Part shown: in pieces, positions 1-8,069 of the stretch
Position numbering within the stretch: the first letter of the stretch is position 1
How the letters are laid out: every line of letters begins with the position of its first letter
From: JAFGFY01 sp964520425
Lineage (GTDB): Bacteria > Desulfobacterota > DSM-4660 > Desulfatiglandales > HGW-15
Reading direction: 5' to 3'
DNA: 52,073 nucleotides
Assembly (NCBI GenBank): GCA_964520425.1
Contig: CAZFMX010000013.1
Coordinates: 1 to 52,073 of the forward strand
Translations under genes and position numbers: made by a program
The notes under the pieces: generated by a model
Database searches by the model: none
Told to the model about the DNA's origin: nothing
The model's input: the letters and a program-made list of their open reading frames with translations, nothing else

Positions 1-524
1 TCAGTTTCGAGACGGCAGGTGGAATTCTAGGAGGTGATGTGGGGTACAACAAGTATATGCTGAGAACGGAGTGGTATTTCCCCCTGTTCTGGTCAACGGT
101 CTTTGTGGCGAAGGGGAATGTGGGGCTAATCAAAAGGAAGGGACAAGAAAAACTCCCTGTTTTTAAGAAGTTCATATTGGGCGGTGTCGGGTCAGTGCGT
201 GGGTTTGATGATTACAGCATCTCCCCGAGGGATCCTATTACCGGAGATAGGATACGGGGTGAGAAGATGATGTGTTACAATTTCGAGTACCGGTTTCCAT
301 TGGGCAAAAAAAAGAAGGGGATTACCGGACTTGTGTTTTTCGACGCAGGGAATGTCTGGAAAGAAGAGGATGACTATGATTTCACCGGTATGAGGATGTC
401 GGTGGGTGTGGGTGGCATGTGGTGGACTCCTATGATGGGTCAGATGAGTATATTCTATGGCAGGAAGCTGGACCCGCACATGAATGAGAGTGCCGGTGAA
501 ATCCAGTTTTCAGGGGGATTCTGA
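1..524 (+). CDS. Omp85/BamA-family outer-membrane barrel protein, C-terminal part
   Basis: The reading frame is open to the left edge, so the start lies outside the window and only about the last 174 residues are seen. The fragment carries the Omp85 signature VRGF followed by DDYSISPRD, a strand rich in alternating aromatic residues, the phrase FFDAGNVW typical of the last strands of the surface-antigen (D15) domain, and a terminal phenylalanine as in BamA-recognised barrels. Omp85 proteins sit in the outer membrane and insert or translocate other barrel proteins. The piece could be BamA itself or a TamA/Omp85-like paralogue, because the POTRA domains are not in view. No gene follows on this strand, so it probably ends its operon. 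Confidence 0.88.
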   Translation, partial: SFETAGGILGGDVGYNKYMLRTEWYFPLFWSTVFVAKGNVGLIKRKGQEKLPVFKKFILGGVGSVRGFDDYSISPRDPITGDRIRGEKMMCYNFEYRFPLGKKKKGITGLVFFDAGNVWKEEDDYDFTGMRMSVGVGGMWWTPMMGQMSIFYGRKLDPHMNESAGEIQFSGGF

Positions 525-987
525 TGGTAACGAGCTTGCTTCTGGTTGTATATAGGAACTCGCTTTTCGTGATTCGAAATTGAGGAAATTTGTCCTCGTG
601 TGTCAAGCGGAAAGCCGCCTGATTCTGTTATGACAACAGACTATAACCTTTATTTTTGCCAAAGTATAGACTACCCTAACAAGATAAGCTAGGACTCTTA
701 AAGGGTTCTTCTTTTTTAAGAACCTCTCCGGAGTTTCACTTACGTATCGAAGTCTTCCTTTTAGGATCGCAAGATGGATTACTGGATGTAGTCTTAATCA
801 TCCCTATAAAGTGAGTGAAAAACCATAGAGCCTAGATAGAGTAAAATCAGACACATCAGAGTTTTGAAGATTGATGAGATTTTTTCTTTATGGGAAGGAG
901 TTTAGTTTTTAATGGACGTACCTTTCACTCCTTTCATTTACGCGTTTTGGACCTTCTATCCGGTTTTGTCACCTCTCCTTTCTTAAG
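525..987. other. Intergenic region with a direct repeat and a hairpin
   Basis: No convincing gene is seen here. It holds the left copy of a 22-bp direct repeat (659-680) that reappears at 1952-1973. A hairpin has arms at 703-710 and 718-725 around a T-rich loop and could end the Omp85 transcript, although no T-run follows the stem. The open frame at 890-1171 is mostly antisense to the phosphatase gene and was not accepted. Confidence 0.5.
659..680 (+). repeat. 22-bp direct repeat, left copy (flanks phosphatase gene)
   Basis: These 22 bases are identical to 1952-1973 in the same orientation. Upstream of both copies lie shared short strings (TGATTCTGT about 30 bases before, TGTGTCAAG further out), so the true repeat is longer and degenerate. 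The two copies bracket only the acid phosphatase gene, which suggests a cassette, a past duplication, or recombination between repeats. Confidence 0.75.
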
Positions 988-1812
988 TTATTCCGCTAAC
1001 GCTTCAGCCTCCGCTATGCAATCACCACTTGGTCTAATATTCTTGCCGCGAACAGTTTCTAGTTCAATTCTAGCGGCTTCTATATCGGCACGAAACGCGG
1101 GCTCGGAATGTAATCGGGCAACAATGACCGCACCGACAAAACGACCTTCAATCACATCACTTTGCCAATGAACATTGCAGACCACTCGGCTTTGACCAAA
1201 CGCCCTCCCACGGGCGAGAATCGCATCGGTATACTCGGGTGCTATTTCAGTTAAAATAAGAGCACATGCCCAACCACAGGCTGTATGCCCCGAAGGATAC
1301 GAGCCATTTCCCCTCAACCATTCTTTAACCTCTGGGGTACATATCGGTTCATTGTTCACGATGAAGGGACGAGAACGTTTGTATTTCTGCTTCGTTTGAG
1401 AAGTAGCTAAAGCCGCATCAATACAAACACGTCGCAACAACATATACAGTAGGGGTGTGTCCTTTTCCGTTATCGGCGCGTTTAGTGCGCAGGAAAAAGC
1501 CTCGACTACTTGATTCGCGTCCTCGGTAGCCAGCTGCCAGCGAGAAGTCCCTTCTAAAGCAAGGTTCTTTTTACTGACTTCCTCATCATAAGCAAGGGCA
1601 GCTGAACCAGCCTCGGGTGGAGGAGGAATCAGATCATGAATCTTTGGAAGTGAATCAAGAGGTAGATAGCCTCTGATCATTGCCCTCTGGGGTTTCGGCA
1701 CATTAGGGGCTTCTTCAGCAGCATTTATACTTACGCATTTCGTGCCAATTAAAATATACACTAAAGCCAGAATAACTCTCACTAATACAGTATTACGCAT
1801 ATGATCTATCAT
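988..1812 (-). CDS. Class A non-specific acid phosphatase (PhoN/PhoC-like), exported
   Basis: 274 residues, somewhat longer than the usual 250. The PAP2/class A acid phosphatase signature is complete: Lys141-X6-Arg148-Pro149, Pro-Ser-Gly-His at 173-176, and Ser208-Arg209-X5-His215-X3-Asp219. The two histidines are the nucleophile and proton donor in this family, which hydrolyses many organic phosphate monoesters in the periplasm. An N-terminal hydrophobic stretch (about residues 8-24) followed by a small-residue region ending near AAEE looks like a Sec signal peptide. The ATG at 1812 is preceded by GGAGAG at a six-base distance. The gene stands alone between direct repeats, which hints at horizontal acquisition. 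Its substrate is unknown. Confidence 0.9.
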   Translation of the reverse strand: MIDHMRNTVLVRVILALVYILIGTKCVSINAAEEAPNVPKPQRAMIRGYLPLDSLPKIHDLIPPPPEAGSAALAYDEEVSKKNLALEGTSRWQLATEDANQVVEAFSCALNAPITEKDTPLLYMLLRRVCIDAALATSQTKQKYKRSRPFIVNNEPICTPEVKEWLRGNGSYPSGHTACGWACALILTEIAPEYTDAILARGRAFGQSRVVCNVHWQSDVIEGRFVGAVIVARLHSEPAFRADIEAARIELETVRGKNIRPSGDCIAEAEALAE

Positions 1813-1951
1813 CTGTAACTCTCCATTGATGAATTGGTAGACTTGTTTTTCGGCATGTGAGTATAGGAGAGTCTTGACTTGTGTGTCAAGAAAAACACGG
1901 TCACACGATATTGTGATCGGTTATGACTTGATTCTGTAGTATTAACTTTTA

Positions 1952-1973
1952 CCAAAGTATAGACTACCCTAAC
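1952..1973 (+). repeat. 22-bp direct repeat, right copy
   Basis: Identical to 659-680. The distance between copies is about 1.29 kb and the only gene between them is the class A acid phosphatase. Confidence 0.75.
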
Positions 1974-2105
1974 TAACCGTAATTCCAGTTTCCAGAGGTG
2001 GCCACATAATAGCAAACCCACTTTAAGGGTTATTTAGACAATACTTTCAAATGGTTAAAGCTCAATAAGCTGTCACCTTAATAGACACGACTCACTTGCT
2101 GGATT

Positions 2106-2141
2106 AGTCGATACTGAAAAATGCATTTTTCAGTATCGACT
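2106..2141. repeat. 36-bp perfect palindrome without a loop
   Basis: Each half is 18 bases (starting AGTCGATACTG) and the halves are exact reverse complements meeting at ATGCAT. As RNA it would form a stable hairpin from either strand, but there is no T-run on either side, so it is not a classical terminator. It could be a protein-binding site, a fold-back remnant, or a resolution or end sequence of a lost element. It lies between selA and the phosphatase cassette. Confidence 0.8.
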
Positions 2142-2274
2142 GGGTTAAGGGCAGTGTTCAGAATTGAGCCTGAAAGATGAAACGCGCATGCGGTACAATG
2201 TGGGACCTGTGCTTTATGGAATGCTATATTGGTTGGAGGAAGAGAAGCTTATTTCTGTTAAACCGCTCCAAGGC

Positions 2275-3696
2275 CTAAATCTCAAGGGAAGCGAGGTCTC
2301 TTATGGCCTGGGCTACTGTCTTCATTTCTTTTTCCTGGATTGTCCTGAGATCAAGAAGAACATGATCTTTCTCCACTCTCACGATGATAGGAGGGGTATA
2401 AAACCTCAACCATTCTTCTATATGGTTGGCGGATAATTTCTTCGGAGTGAGGCATATTATGCGAGTCGGCAACTCCAGAAGTGGGAAAGCCCCTCCCCCT
2501 GCCCGGGAGATGCCATCCATATGGTCGAGAAAGAAATTGTTGTTAGGCAATTTGCCGATCAACTTGGCAAGGCGTTGGCCCTTTGTCTTCAATGCCGTAT
2601 AGGGAAGGCATATCATGCGTAGGGTGGGGATTTCTCTTATGGCCGCTTTTTCATCCCTGTAGATTTTGAGGGTCTCCTCCAGTGCCATCAGTGTGAGTTT
2701 GTCTATTCTCAGTGCCCTGGTGAGAGGATTCTTCTTAATCGATTCTATGAGATCCATTCTGCCCAGAATAATCCCGGCTTGTGGCCCTCCGAGGAGTTTG
2801 TCCCCGCTAAATGTGACAAGATCTACTCCCTGCTTAAGAACATCCTGAACCGTGGGTTCCTTGGGTATACCGTATTCTGAAAAATCTATCAGACAACCAC
2901 TCCCCAGGTCCTCCATCACCGGGATGCCGTACTTATTTCCAAGTTTGACGAGCTCTGAAGCATCGACATCTTGTGTGAACCCGACAATGTGAAAATTGCT
3001 CTTGTGAACGCTCAAGAGAAGGGCTGTATTCGGACCGATGACCTCCTCATAATCCTGAAGATGTGTCTTGTTGGTCGTCCCCACTTCAATCATGACGGCC
3101 CCGCTCTTTCGCATGACATCCGGGATACGGAATGAGCCTCCTATTTCCACCAATTGGCCCCGAGAAACAATAACCTCGCGGTCTCTTGCCAGGGTCTCAA
3201 GGGCGAGGAGGACAGCTCCCGCATTATTATTCACGACCATGACCCCCTCTGTGGAAGTCAGCTCTTTCAGGATGTCTTCTACGTGGGTATATCTGCTTCC
3301 CCTCTCTCCTTGCTTTATGTCGTATTCAAGGTTGCTGTATCCACCGTTGAGGGGCCTAAACCTCCTCAATACCTTCTCGGCCAGAATGGAGCGTCCTAGA
3401 TTGGTGTGAACAATGATCCCCGTAGCATTAATCACCGGTCTGAGGCTTGACTGTGCCAGCAGGACGATCCGTTCCACAACTTTTTCCGAAATCCTCTCAA
3501 TCTTCAGTAGAGACGGCTCCTTGCTCTTCCCTCCCTCGGCCAGCTCTTTTCGAAGCTCATTCAGGATTTGGTTTATGGCTTTAAGAATCAGGCTGCGTGG
3601 ATATTCGGCCGATGCTTCAATAATCCTCGGGGTATCCAGGAGGCGATCCACAGCCGGTATCTTCTTGAACAATGCCTTTTTGTCTGTGTTTACCAT
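2275..3696 (-). CDS. selA: L-seryl-tRNA(Sec) selenium transferase
   Basis: 473 residues, the normal length for SelA. This PLP enzyme converts seryl-tRNA(Sec) to selenocysteyl-tRNA(Sec) in the cytoplasm using selenophosphate. Seen in the sequence: an N-terminal helical domain, the family phrase VINATGIIVHTNLGRS near residue 88, a Gly-Gly-Tyr-Ser-Asn-Leu-Glu segment at 118-124, and the PLP-binding lysine in FSGDKLLGGPQAG (Lys300). No selB, selC or selD is in this window, so the rest of the pathway must be elsewhere. The start ATG at 3696 gives the expected N-terminus. Its presence implies that the organism makes selenoproteins; formate dehydrogenase is a common client in such anaerobes (inference). 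Confidence 0.95.
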   Translation of the reverse strand: MVNTDKKALFKKIPAVDRLLDTPRIIEASAEYPRSLILKAINQILNELRKELAEGGKSKEPSLLKIERISEKVVERIVLLAQSSLRPVINATGIIVHTNLGRSILAEKVLRRFRPLNGGYSNLEYDIKQGERGSRYTHVEDILKELTSTEGVMVVNNNAGAVLLALETLARDREVIVSRGQLVEIGGSFRIPDVMRKSGAVMIEVGTTNKTHLQDYEEVIGPNTALLLSVHKSNFHIVGFTQDVDASELVKLGNKYGIPVMEDLGSGCLIDFSEYGIPKEPTVQDVLKQGVDLVTFSGDKLLGGPQAGIILGRMDLIESIKKNPLTRALRIDKLTLMALEETLKIYRDEKAAIREIPTLRMICLPYTALKTKGQRLAKLIGKLPNNNFFLDHMDGISRAGGGAFPLLELPTRIICLTPKKLSANHIEEWLRFYTPPIIVRVEKDHVLLDLRTIQEKEMKTVAQAIRDLASLEI

Positions 3697-3847
3697 GATC
3701 GATTGCCTTCACTTCGTAAAGTGTCCTTTCGGAATCATTGCAATGACTTCGTAAGATGAAAAAGCCTTTTATTGAAAAATAATAAAAGGGGGAAATAACT
3801 TTTTGTTGCAAAACAGCAAAAACATGATACATTGGCAACAACGATAT

Positions 3848-3924
3848 GGTGGGTGTAGCTCAGCTGGCAGAGCACTGGGTTGTGGCCCCAGCGGTCGTGG
3901 GTTCAAATCCCATCACTCACCCCA
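3848..3924 (+). tRNA. tRNA-His (anticodon GTG)
   Basis: The cloverleaf is complete. The acceptor stem GTGGGTG (3849-3855) pairs with CACTCAC (3914-3920), with one G-T pair. The anticodon stem CTGGG/CCCAG encloses the loop TTGTGGC, giving anticodon GTG. The T loop is GTTCAAATC. The extra G at 3848 opposite the discriminator C at 3921 is the G-1 identity element of histidine tRNA. CCA is encoded at 3922-3924. The gene stands alone with its own terminator. Confidence 0.97.
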
Positions 3925-3943
3925 TATAAAAGAACATGGCATC

Positions 3944-3982
3944 GGAAGGCCCTGTGAAGACTTAAGGGCTTTCCTTTTTTTT
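3944..3982 (+). terminator. Rho-independent terminator after tRNA-His
   Basis: A ten-base-pair stem (3944-3953 with 3965-3974, one G-T pair) with a short loop is followed by eight T residues. It lies 20 bases after the tRNA and is well placed to end its transcript. Confidence 0.88.
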
Positions 3983-4035
3983 AGCTCCGCAATCCCAGGA
4001 GCTTGCCCACAATCGTCAGTTTCACAGATCCTCCC

Positions 4036-4716
4036 CTATCCAAGCTTTGCGATCAGGTTTGCGGAGACCTCTTTCACCCCTGGTCTACCATCGAGCTCTA
4101 TGAGCTTCGGTTCACCACCACCTTTGTTCGAGAGGTCTTTGTAATAATTTATCGCAGCCATCGTGCCGGTCTCTGTATCATAATATATGTTATGCCGCTT
4201 ATCGATGGCATCTTCATCCTGATCATCTGAGCGGGTCTTAAGATCTCCTCCACAAACCCTGCATTTGTCTCCGTCCGGTTTAATCGCATCGATAAAGATG
4301 TTGTTAGGATGGTTGTTATCATTAACACACAAACGCCGGCCCATGATTCGGTCCTTCGCGATTTGCCTGTCGAGGATCATCTCAATGACAATATGAAGTG
4401 TAATCCCTTCCTTGTCGAGGGCTTTGTGTAGCGCCTCAGCTTGACTTAGATTCCTGGGAAATCCGTCCAGAAGCCACCCGTCCCTGCAGTCATCTTCTTT
4501 AAGGCGGTCCAGAATCATCGGTATAGTAATGACGTCAGGTACCAATTCGCCCCGGTTTATGTATCCCTTGGCTTCCTTCCCTAGGTCTGTCCCCTTTGAG
4601 ATATTATCCCTGAAGATCACCCCGGTTTCAATATGGGGGATGTTAAATTTCTCTTTGACTATGGCACCTTGAGTGCCTTTTCCACTTCCGTTAGGGCCGA
4701 AAAAAAGAATGTTCAT
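4036..4716 (-). CDS. adk: Adenylate kinase with metal-binding LID
   Basis: 226 residues. It interconverts ATP plus AMP and two ADP in the cytoplasm. The P-loop GPNGSGKGT is at residues 7-15, the AMP-binding region follows, and DGFPRN is at 84-89. The LID has Cys130-X5-His136-X15-Cys152-X2-Cys155. This matches the unusual Cys/His metal site I recall for Desulfovibrio adenylate kinases, which bind zinc, cobalt or iron, rather than the four-cysteine site of Gram-positive enzymes. AAGGAG stands eight bases before the ATG. A TIR-bounded repeat begins only about 24 bases upstream of the start and so occupies the promoter region. Confidence 0.95.
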   Translation of the reverse strand: MNILFFGPNGSGKGTQGAIVKEKFNIPHIETGVIFRDNISKGTDLGKEAKGYINRGELVPDVITIPMILDRLKEDDCRDGWLLDGFPRNLSQAEALHKALDKEGITLHIVIEMILDRQIAKDRIMGRRLCVNDNNHPNNIFIDAIKPDGDKCRVCGGDLKTRSDDQDEDAIDKRHNIYYDTETGTMAAINYYKDLSNKGGGEPKLIELDGRPGVKEVSANLIAKLG

Positions 4717-4740
4717 GTCTTTGTCTCCTTACATACACTT

Positions 4741-4939
4741 TGAAACCTTTGAAAAACACCCCCTTTTGCCCAATCTTCCGTCGTCGCCCAAGGCTATGAT
4801 GGGACAAGCGGCGTCAAGCTCAAATTCTAATCCTCGAAATACTACAGGGTATTTCTGGCTGTCCCGATGAAAATCGGGAGGGTTAGAATTCTCGCCTTCC
4901 TTGACTTTGAATAAAATTGAGCATTTTTCTAAGGTTTCA
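4741..4939. repeat. TIR-bounded non-coding element (family A relative) upstream of adk
   Basis: The ends 4741-4756 and 4924-4939 are inverted repeats matching at 15 of 16 positions. The interior shares 23 identical bases (4824-4846) with the reverse complement of 31678-31700, and the flanking interior is alignable. It is therefore related in inverted orientation to the element at 31608-31749, although the terminal sequences differ. It has no coding capacity. No target duplication was seen. Confidence 0.7.
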
Positions 4940-5414
4940 CTATTTTCCTGCTAAACCAGCAGAATGTTAGAACTCTCGTCACTTTCACCCGTGCTGCTTA
5001 TGGAAAAACAGGCTTTTGTGCCTGTAACATTTTAGAATCCTTAGGTTTCCACTCTTGGATGAATAGAAAATACAGGACCGAATGGATTCCTGAAAAGACC
5101 ATCATTTCGATGTGAAAGTATTTCAAAAATGGAGGGGTGTCAAGGCCCTGATCCTCCCCTGATTCACCATCAAGGCATCATCTGCTGCGTTACCTTCGAT
5201 CACTCCTCCTTGCGGCGTATTACCTATACGCCTCAGTCGTCGCTCCTCGGCGCCTTACATCTAATACCTTGCTGGTGATCAGGGATAAGCCCAAACCACT
5301 TGATTTGAAAGGATATATCCATATTAAATGATGAATTTTGGTCACCATAACACATAAACGGGAATCTAATGAAGGAGGCTGGTAGGGCGGTAGGGCGGAA
5401 ACTGCAGAACAGGG
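4940..5414. other. Intergenic region containing a palindromic repeat
   Basis: No gene is supported here; the minus frame at 5233-5418 has no recognisable content and crosses the repeat. The region holds the imperfect palindromic element at about 5146-5284. The part at 4940-5145 has short hairpins and a string resembling the interior of family A (GTTAGAACTCTC), perhaps a decayed copy. Confidence 0.45.
5146..5284. repeat. Imperfect palindromic intergenic repeat
   Basis: The outer bases CCCTGAT (5146-5152) are matched by an inverted copy ending at 5284. Inside, CACCATCAAGGCAT is mirrored by ATACCTTGCTGGTG with two mismatches. The centre contains GCGGCGTATTACCTATACGCC and CAGTCGTCGCTCC. I recall similar sequences as dispersed repeats in Desulfobacterota genomes, but only one copy is in this window, so that statement rests on memory. 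Confidence 0.55.
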
Positions 5415-6644
5415 TCAATCCCCCGACAAGAAAGAAGGCATCAACTCATATCCGTTCTCAAAATACAGACCGCTTTTCAGGGCAGACGCCTCTGTGAAAG
5501 GAGATTTGGAGGTGGGAGGGAGGTTAGTTTCTAGCTCCTCCTTTTTCGCCCACGCAAAGGGTGGGGGGTCAGCTGTATGGGTTTTTTCGACAATGGGGGT
5601 ATAATGGTCGCTTACGACCATAATCCGATAGGCTTCATAATTGGCCAATCCTTTCAGAACGGTACCGACAACCTGCTCATCAAAGGCTTCAATAGCGTGT
5701 ATCTTTTCTCTGAAGTTGCCATTATGAGAGGCCTCGTCAGGAGCTTCCACATGGAGCAGAACAAAGTCACGGGTCTGCAGGGCCTCCAAGGCGGCTTCCG
5801 CTTTTCCTTTATAATTGGTATCCAGATAGCCTGTGGCGCCCTTCACCTTTATGGGATTGAACCCGGCATACGTTCCTATCCCCTTGATGAGATCCACCGC
5901 GCAGACAACACTCCCGGTCAGGCCATATTTTTCCTCAAAGGGAGACATTTTCGGAGCTTTCCCCTGACCCCACAGCCAGATGGAGTTTGCTTCATGGAGC
6001 CCTTGTTTCCGTCTCCTTCTGTTTACAGGGTGGTCCGTCAGTAGTTCCCAGGAATGCCGAATCAAGTCGGGAATCGGGTCATTAGAATGGTTTTTCAGAT
6101 ATTGAGACATATCCTGATCCAGGACGTCGTGGGGCGGAATGGTTAGGGCATCCTCAGGCCCATTATCCCATACGAGAAGGTGGCGGTAGGCCACCCCCGG
6201 ATAGAGGGTGATATCTGGAGTCTCTAAACCTTCCTTTAATGTTTCAATGATTTCAACGGCTTCGCTCGTTGAAATATCCCCTGAGCTATGGCTTTTCATG
6301 ATGATGTCATTATTTGGCCTCCAATCCAGGGTTACAAGATTCAGTCTGAAAGCTACATCTTCGGGCTCGAGGGTCACTCCAATACTGGCCGCTTCCAAAG
6401 GGGACCGTCCGGTATGATATATTTCGGGATCATATCCAAGGAGAGAGAGGTTGGCCGTATCACTCCCCGGTTCCATTCCTTCGGGAATAGTCTTTACCCG
6501 ACCCACACGACAGGCGGCTATACGGTCCATATTGGGTGTCCTGGCCATATCGAGAGGCGTTTTCCCGCCGAGTTCGTCCAACGGATAGTCGGCCATACCG
6601 TCGCCTACCAAGAGGACATACTTTGTTTTATTACGGTCGTTCAT
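5415..6644 (-). CDS. ApgM-family phosphotransferase (proposed homoserine kinase / cofactor-independent phosphoglycerate mutase)
   Basis: 409 residues of the alkaline-phosphatase superfamily, archaeal-type phosphoglycerate mutase branch. Seen: the N-terminal metal site GDGMADYPLDELGGKTPLD, GRSPLEAAS near residue 78, HVEAPDEASHNG near residue 295 and VVSDHYTP near residue 343, the family metal ligands. Its ATG overlaps the stop codon of homoserine dehydrogenase by one base (TAATG), so the two are translationally coupled. Bacterial members of this clade next to threonine genes have been proposed to be homoserine kinases. The context here favours that role, phosphorylating homoserine on the way to threonine, but mutase activity cannot be excluded from sequence. 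Confidence 0.85.
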   Translation of the reverse strand: MNDRNKTKYVLLVGDGMADYPLDELGGKTPLDMARTPNMDRIAACRVGRVKTIPEGMEPGSDTANLSLLGYDPEIYHTGRSPLEAASIGVTLEPEDVAFRLNLVTLDWRPNNDIIMKSHSSGDISTSEAVEIIETLKEGLETPDITLYPGVAYRHLLVWDNGPEDALTIPPHDVLDQDMSQYLKNHSNDPIPDLIRHSWELLTDHPVNRRRRKQGLHEANSIWLWGQGKAPKMSPFEEKYGLTGSVVCAVDLIKGIGTYAGFNPIKVKGATGYLDTNYKGKAEAALEALQTRDFVLLHVEAPDEASHNGNFREKIHAIEAFDEQVVGTVLKGLANYEAYRIMVVSDHYTPIVEKTHTADPPPFAWAKKEELETNLPPTSKSPFTEASALKSGLYFENGYELMPSFLSGD

Positions 6645-7963
6645 TAAGTTGACCCTTCTTCCCCTTGTTCCACTCGGATCATCATAGTCTTGTCGGTCAA
6701 CACATCCAGGTTATCCATCAGCGACAGGGCCTTTAGGACGTTGCTTTCCAGGGCTTCGTGGGTCAGCATAACGATAGGCACCGAGCCTTTTAGATCTCTG
6801 CCCTTTTGAATCACGGAGGCAATGCTGATCTGGTGATCGCCTAGAATTCCAGATATCTTCGACAGGACACCGGGCTTATCCACGGCGGAGAACCTGAAGT
6901 AATATGCGGTCTGCAGTTCTTCGATGGAGCGGGCAGACGCTTCTCTAATCTGAGGGTGAACATGGGCAAGAGGCGGAATCAGTCTATTTATTCCATGGCT
7001 GATCTGCCTGGCCAAGGATATGATGTCAGAGGCCACAGCGCTACCCGTGGGATTTCTCCCCGCGCCCATCCCGTAATATAGGTTTGGTCCCACAAAGTCA
7101 CCTTCCAGATAAAGGGCATTATAGACACCGTTTACACTGCCCATAATATGATCCAAAGGAATCATGGCTGGATTGACCCTTGCTTCAACTTGGTTTCCCC
7201 TGTTCCTTGCGACGGCCAGCAATTTGATGCAATAGCCGAACTCTCCGGCAAATCGAATGTCTTCCGGGGTCAATTTATCAATCCCTTCCCGATAGATACT
7301 ATTAAAGGCTATCGGAACGCCCAAGGCAATGGAGACGAGGATAGCCAATTTGTGAGCCGCATCCGTGCCATCGACATCAAGTGTGGGTGGATCCTCGGCA
7401 TAACCAAGAGCTATAGCCTCTTCTACGGCCTCCTGATAAGGGAGTCCCTCGTCGGTCATCCGTGTCAGGATATAGTTGGATGTCCCATTGAGTATTCCCA
7501 TCATATTTTGAATTCGATTTGCTGATAATCCTCCCTTAAATGAACCGATAATGGGGATACCACCGCCCACACTGGCCTCAAAGGCAAGGCTTACGCCATA
7601 CTCCTCTGCAGTCTGATATATCTCATCACCGAATTCAGCCAAGAGAGCCTTGTTGGCGGTCACCACATGTTTGCCATTCTTCATGGCCTTCAAGATATAC
7701 TCTTTTGCCTTATCAAGCCCCCCCATGAGCTCTACGACAACATGAATATCAGGATCTTCGATGATTTCCGTCGCCTCTCTGGTCAGAAGGGTGGGGTCAA
7801 TGGAAATTCCGCGGTCTGAATCGATATCCAGATCAGCGATTTTCTTTATAACAACCTCTGAGCCGACCCGGCTGCTGATGATATCACTATTCTTCAACAG
7901 GACCTCTACCGTGCCCGCTCCAACGGTTCCAAATCCGATTATTCCCACATTGATTTCTTGCAT
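6644..7963 (-). CDS. hom: Homoserine dehydrogenase with C-terminal ACT domain
   Basis: 439 residues, the usual monofunctional length. It reduces aspartate semialdehyde to homoserine, the branch point to threonine and methionine. Seen: an N-terminal Rossmann fold GIIGFGTVGAGTVEVL (residues 8-23), VVTANKALLAEFG (about 110-122), the catalytic-domain signature GILNGTSNYILTRM, and a C-terminal ACT domain from about residue 355 (YYFRFSAVDKPGVLSKISGILG) that normally mediates threonine feedback. It sits between an alanine-type aminotransferase and the ApgM-like enzyme on the same strand, with a one-base stop/start overlap downstream. Confidence 0.96.
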   Translation of the reverse strand: MQEINVGIIGFGTVGAGTVEVLLKNSDIISSRVGSEVVIKKIADLDIDSDRGISIDPTLLTREATEIIEDPDIHVVVELMGGLDKAKEYILKAMKNGKHVVTANKALLAEFGDEIYQTAEEYGVSLAFEASVGGGIPIIGSFKGGLSANRIQNMMGILNGTSNYILTRMTDEGLPYQEAVEEAIALGYAEDPPTLDVDGTDAAHKLAILVSIALGVPIAFNSIYREGIDKLTPEDIRFAGEFGYCIKLLAVARNRGNQVEARVNPAMIPLDHIMGSVNGVYNALYLEGDFVGPNLYYGMGAGRNPTGSAVASDIISLARQISHGINRLIPPLAHVHPQIREASARSIEELQTAYYFRFSAVDKPGVLSKISGILGDHQISIASVIQKGRDLKGSVPIVMLTHEALESNVLKALSLMDNLDVLTDKTMMIRVEQGEEGST

Positions 7964-8069
7964 GCCAACCTCTCATCTCTATGGTTGAGTAGTGCTATGT
8001 AGTCGATCTGCAAAAGCGATCATTCGGGGCCTATCCTCATGGAAAGCCACAGACTCGTAATGGGGTACC

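Larger units (their letters stand above)
1813..2274. other. Intergenic region with direct repeat and a long palindrome
   Basis: This stretch contains the right copy of the 22-bp repeat (1952-1973) and a 36-bp perfect palindrome (2106-2141). A frame from 2164 runs into the antisense of selA. Its first 37 codons lie outside selA and could be a gene remnant, but nothing was recognised. The minus frame at 1809-2021 has no motif and overlaps the phosphatase leader, so it was not accepted. Confidence 0.5.

Noticed and set aside
1809..2021. Minus-strand frame upstream of the phosphatase
   Set aside because: No motif, spans the direct repeat, and only overlaps the phosphatase start.
2164..2436. Plus-strand frame beginning with a possible PadR-like phrase (GPVLYGMLYWLEEEKLI)
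   Set aside because: More than half is antisense to selA, no start signal was seen, and the resemblance is too short to support a gene or pseudogene.
5233..5418. Minus-strand frame downstream of apgM
   Set aside because: It crosses the palindromic repeat and has no family features.
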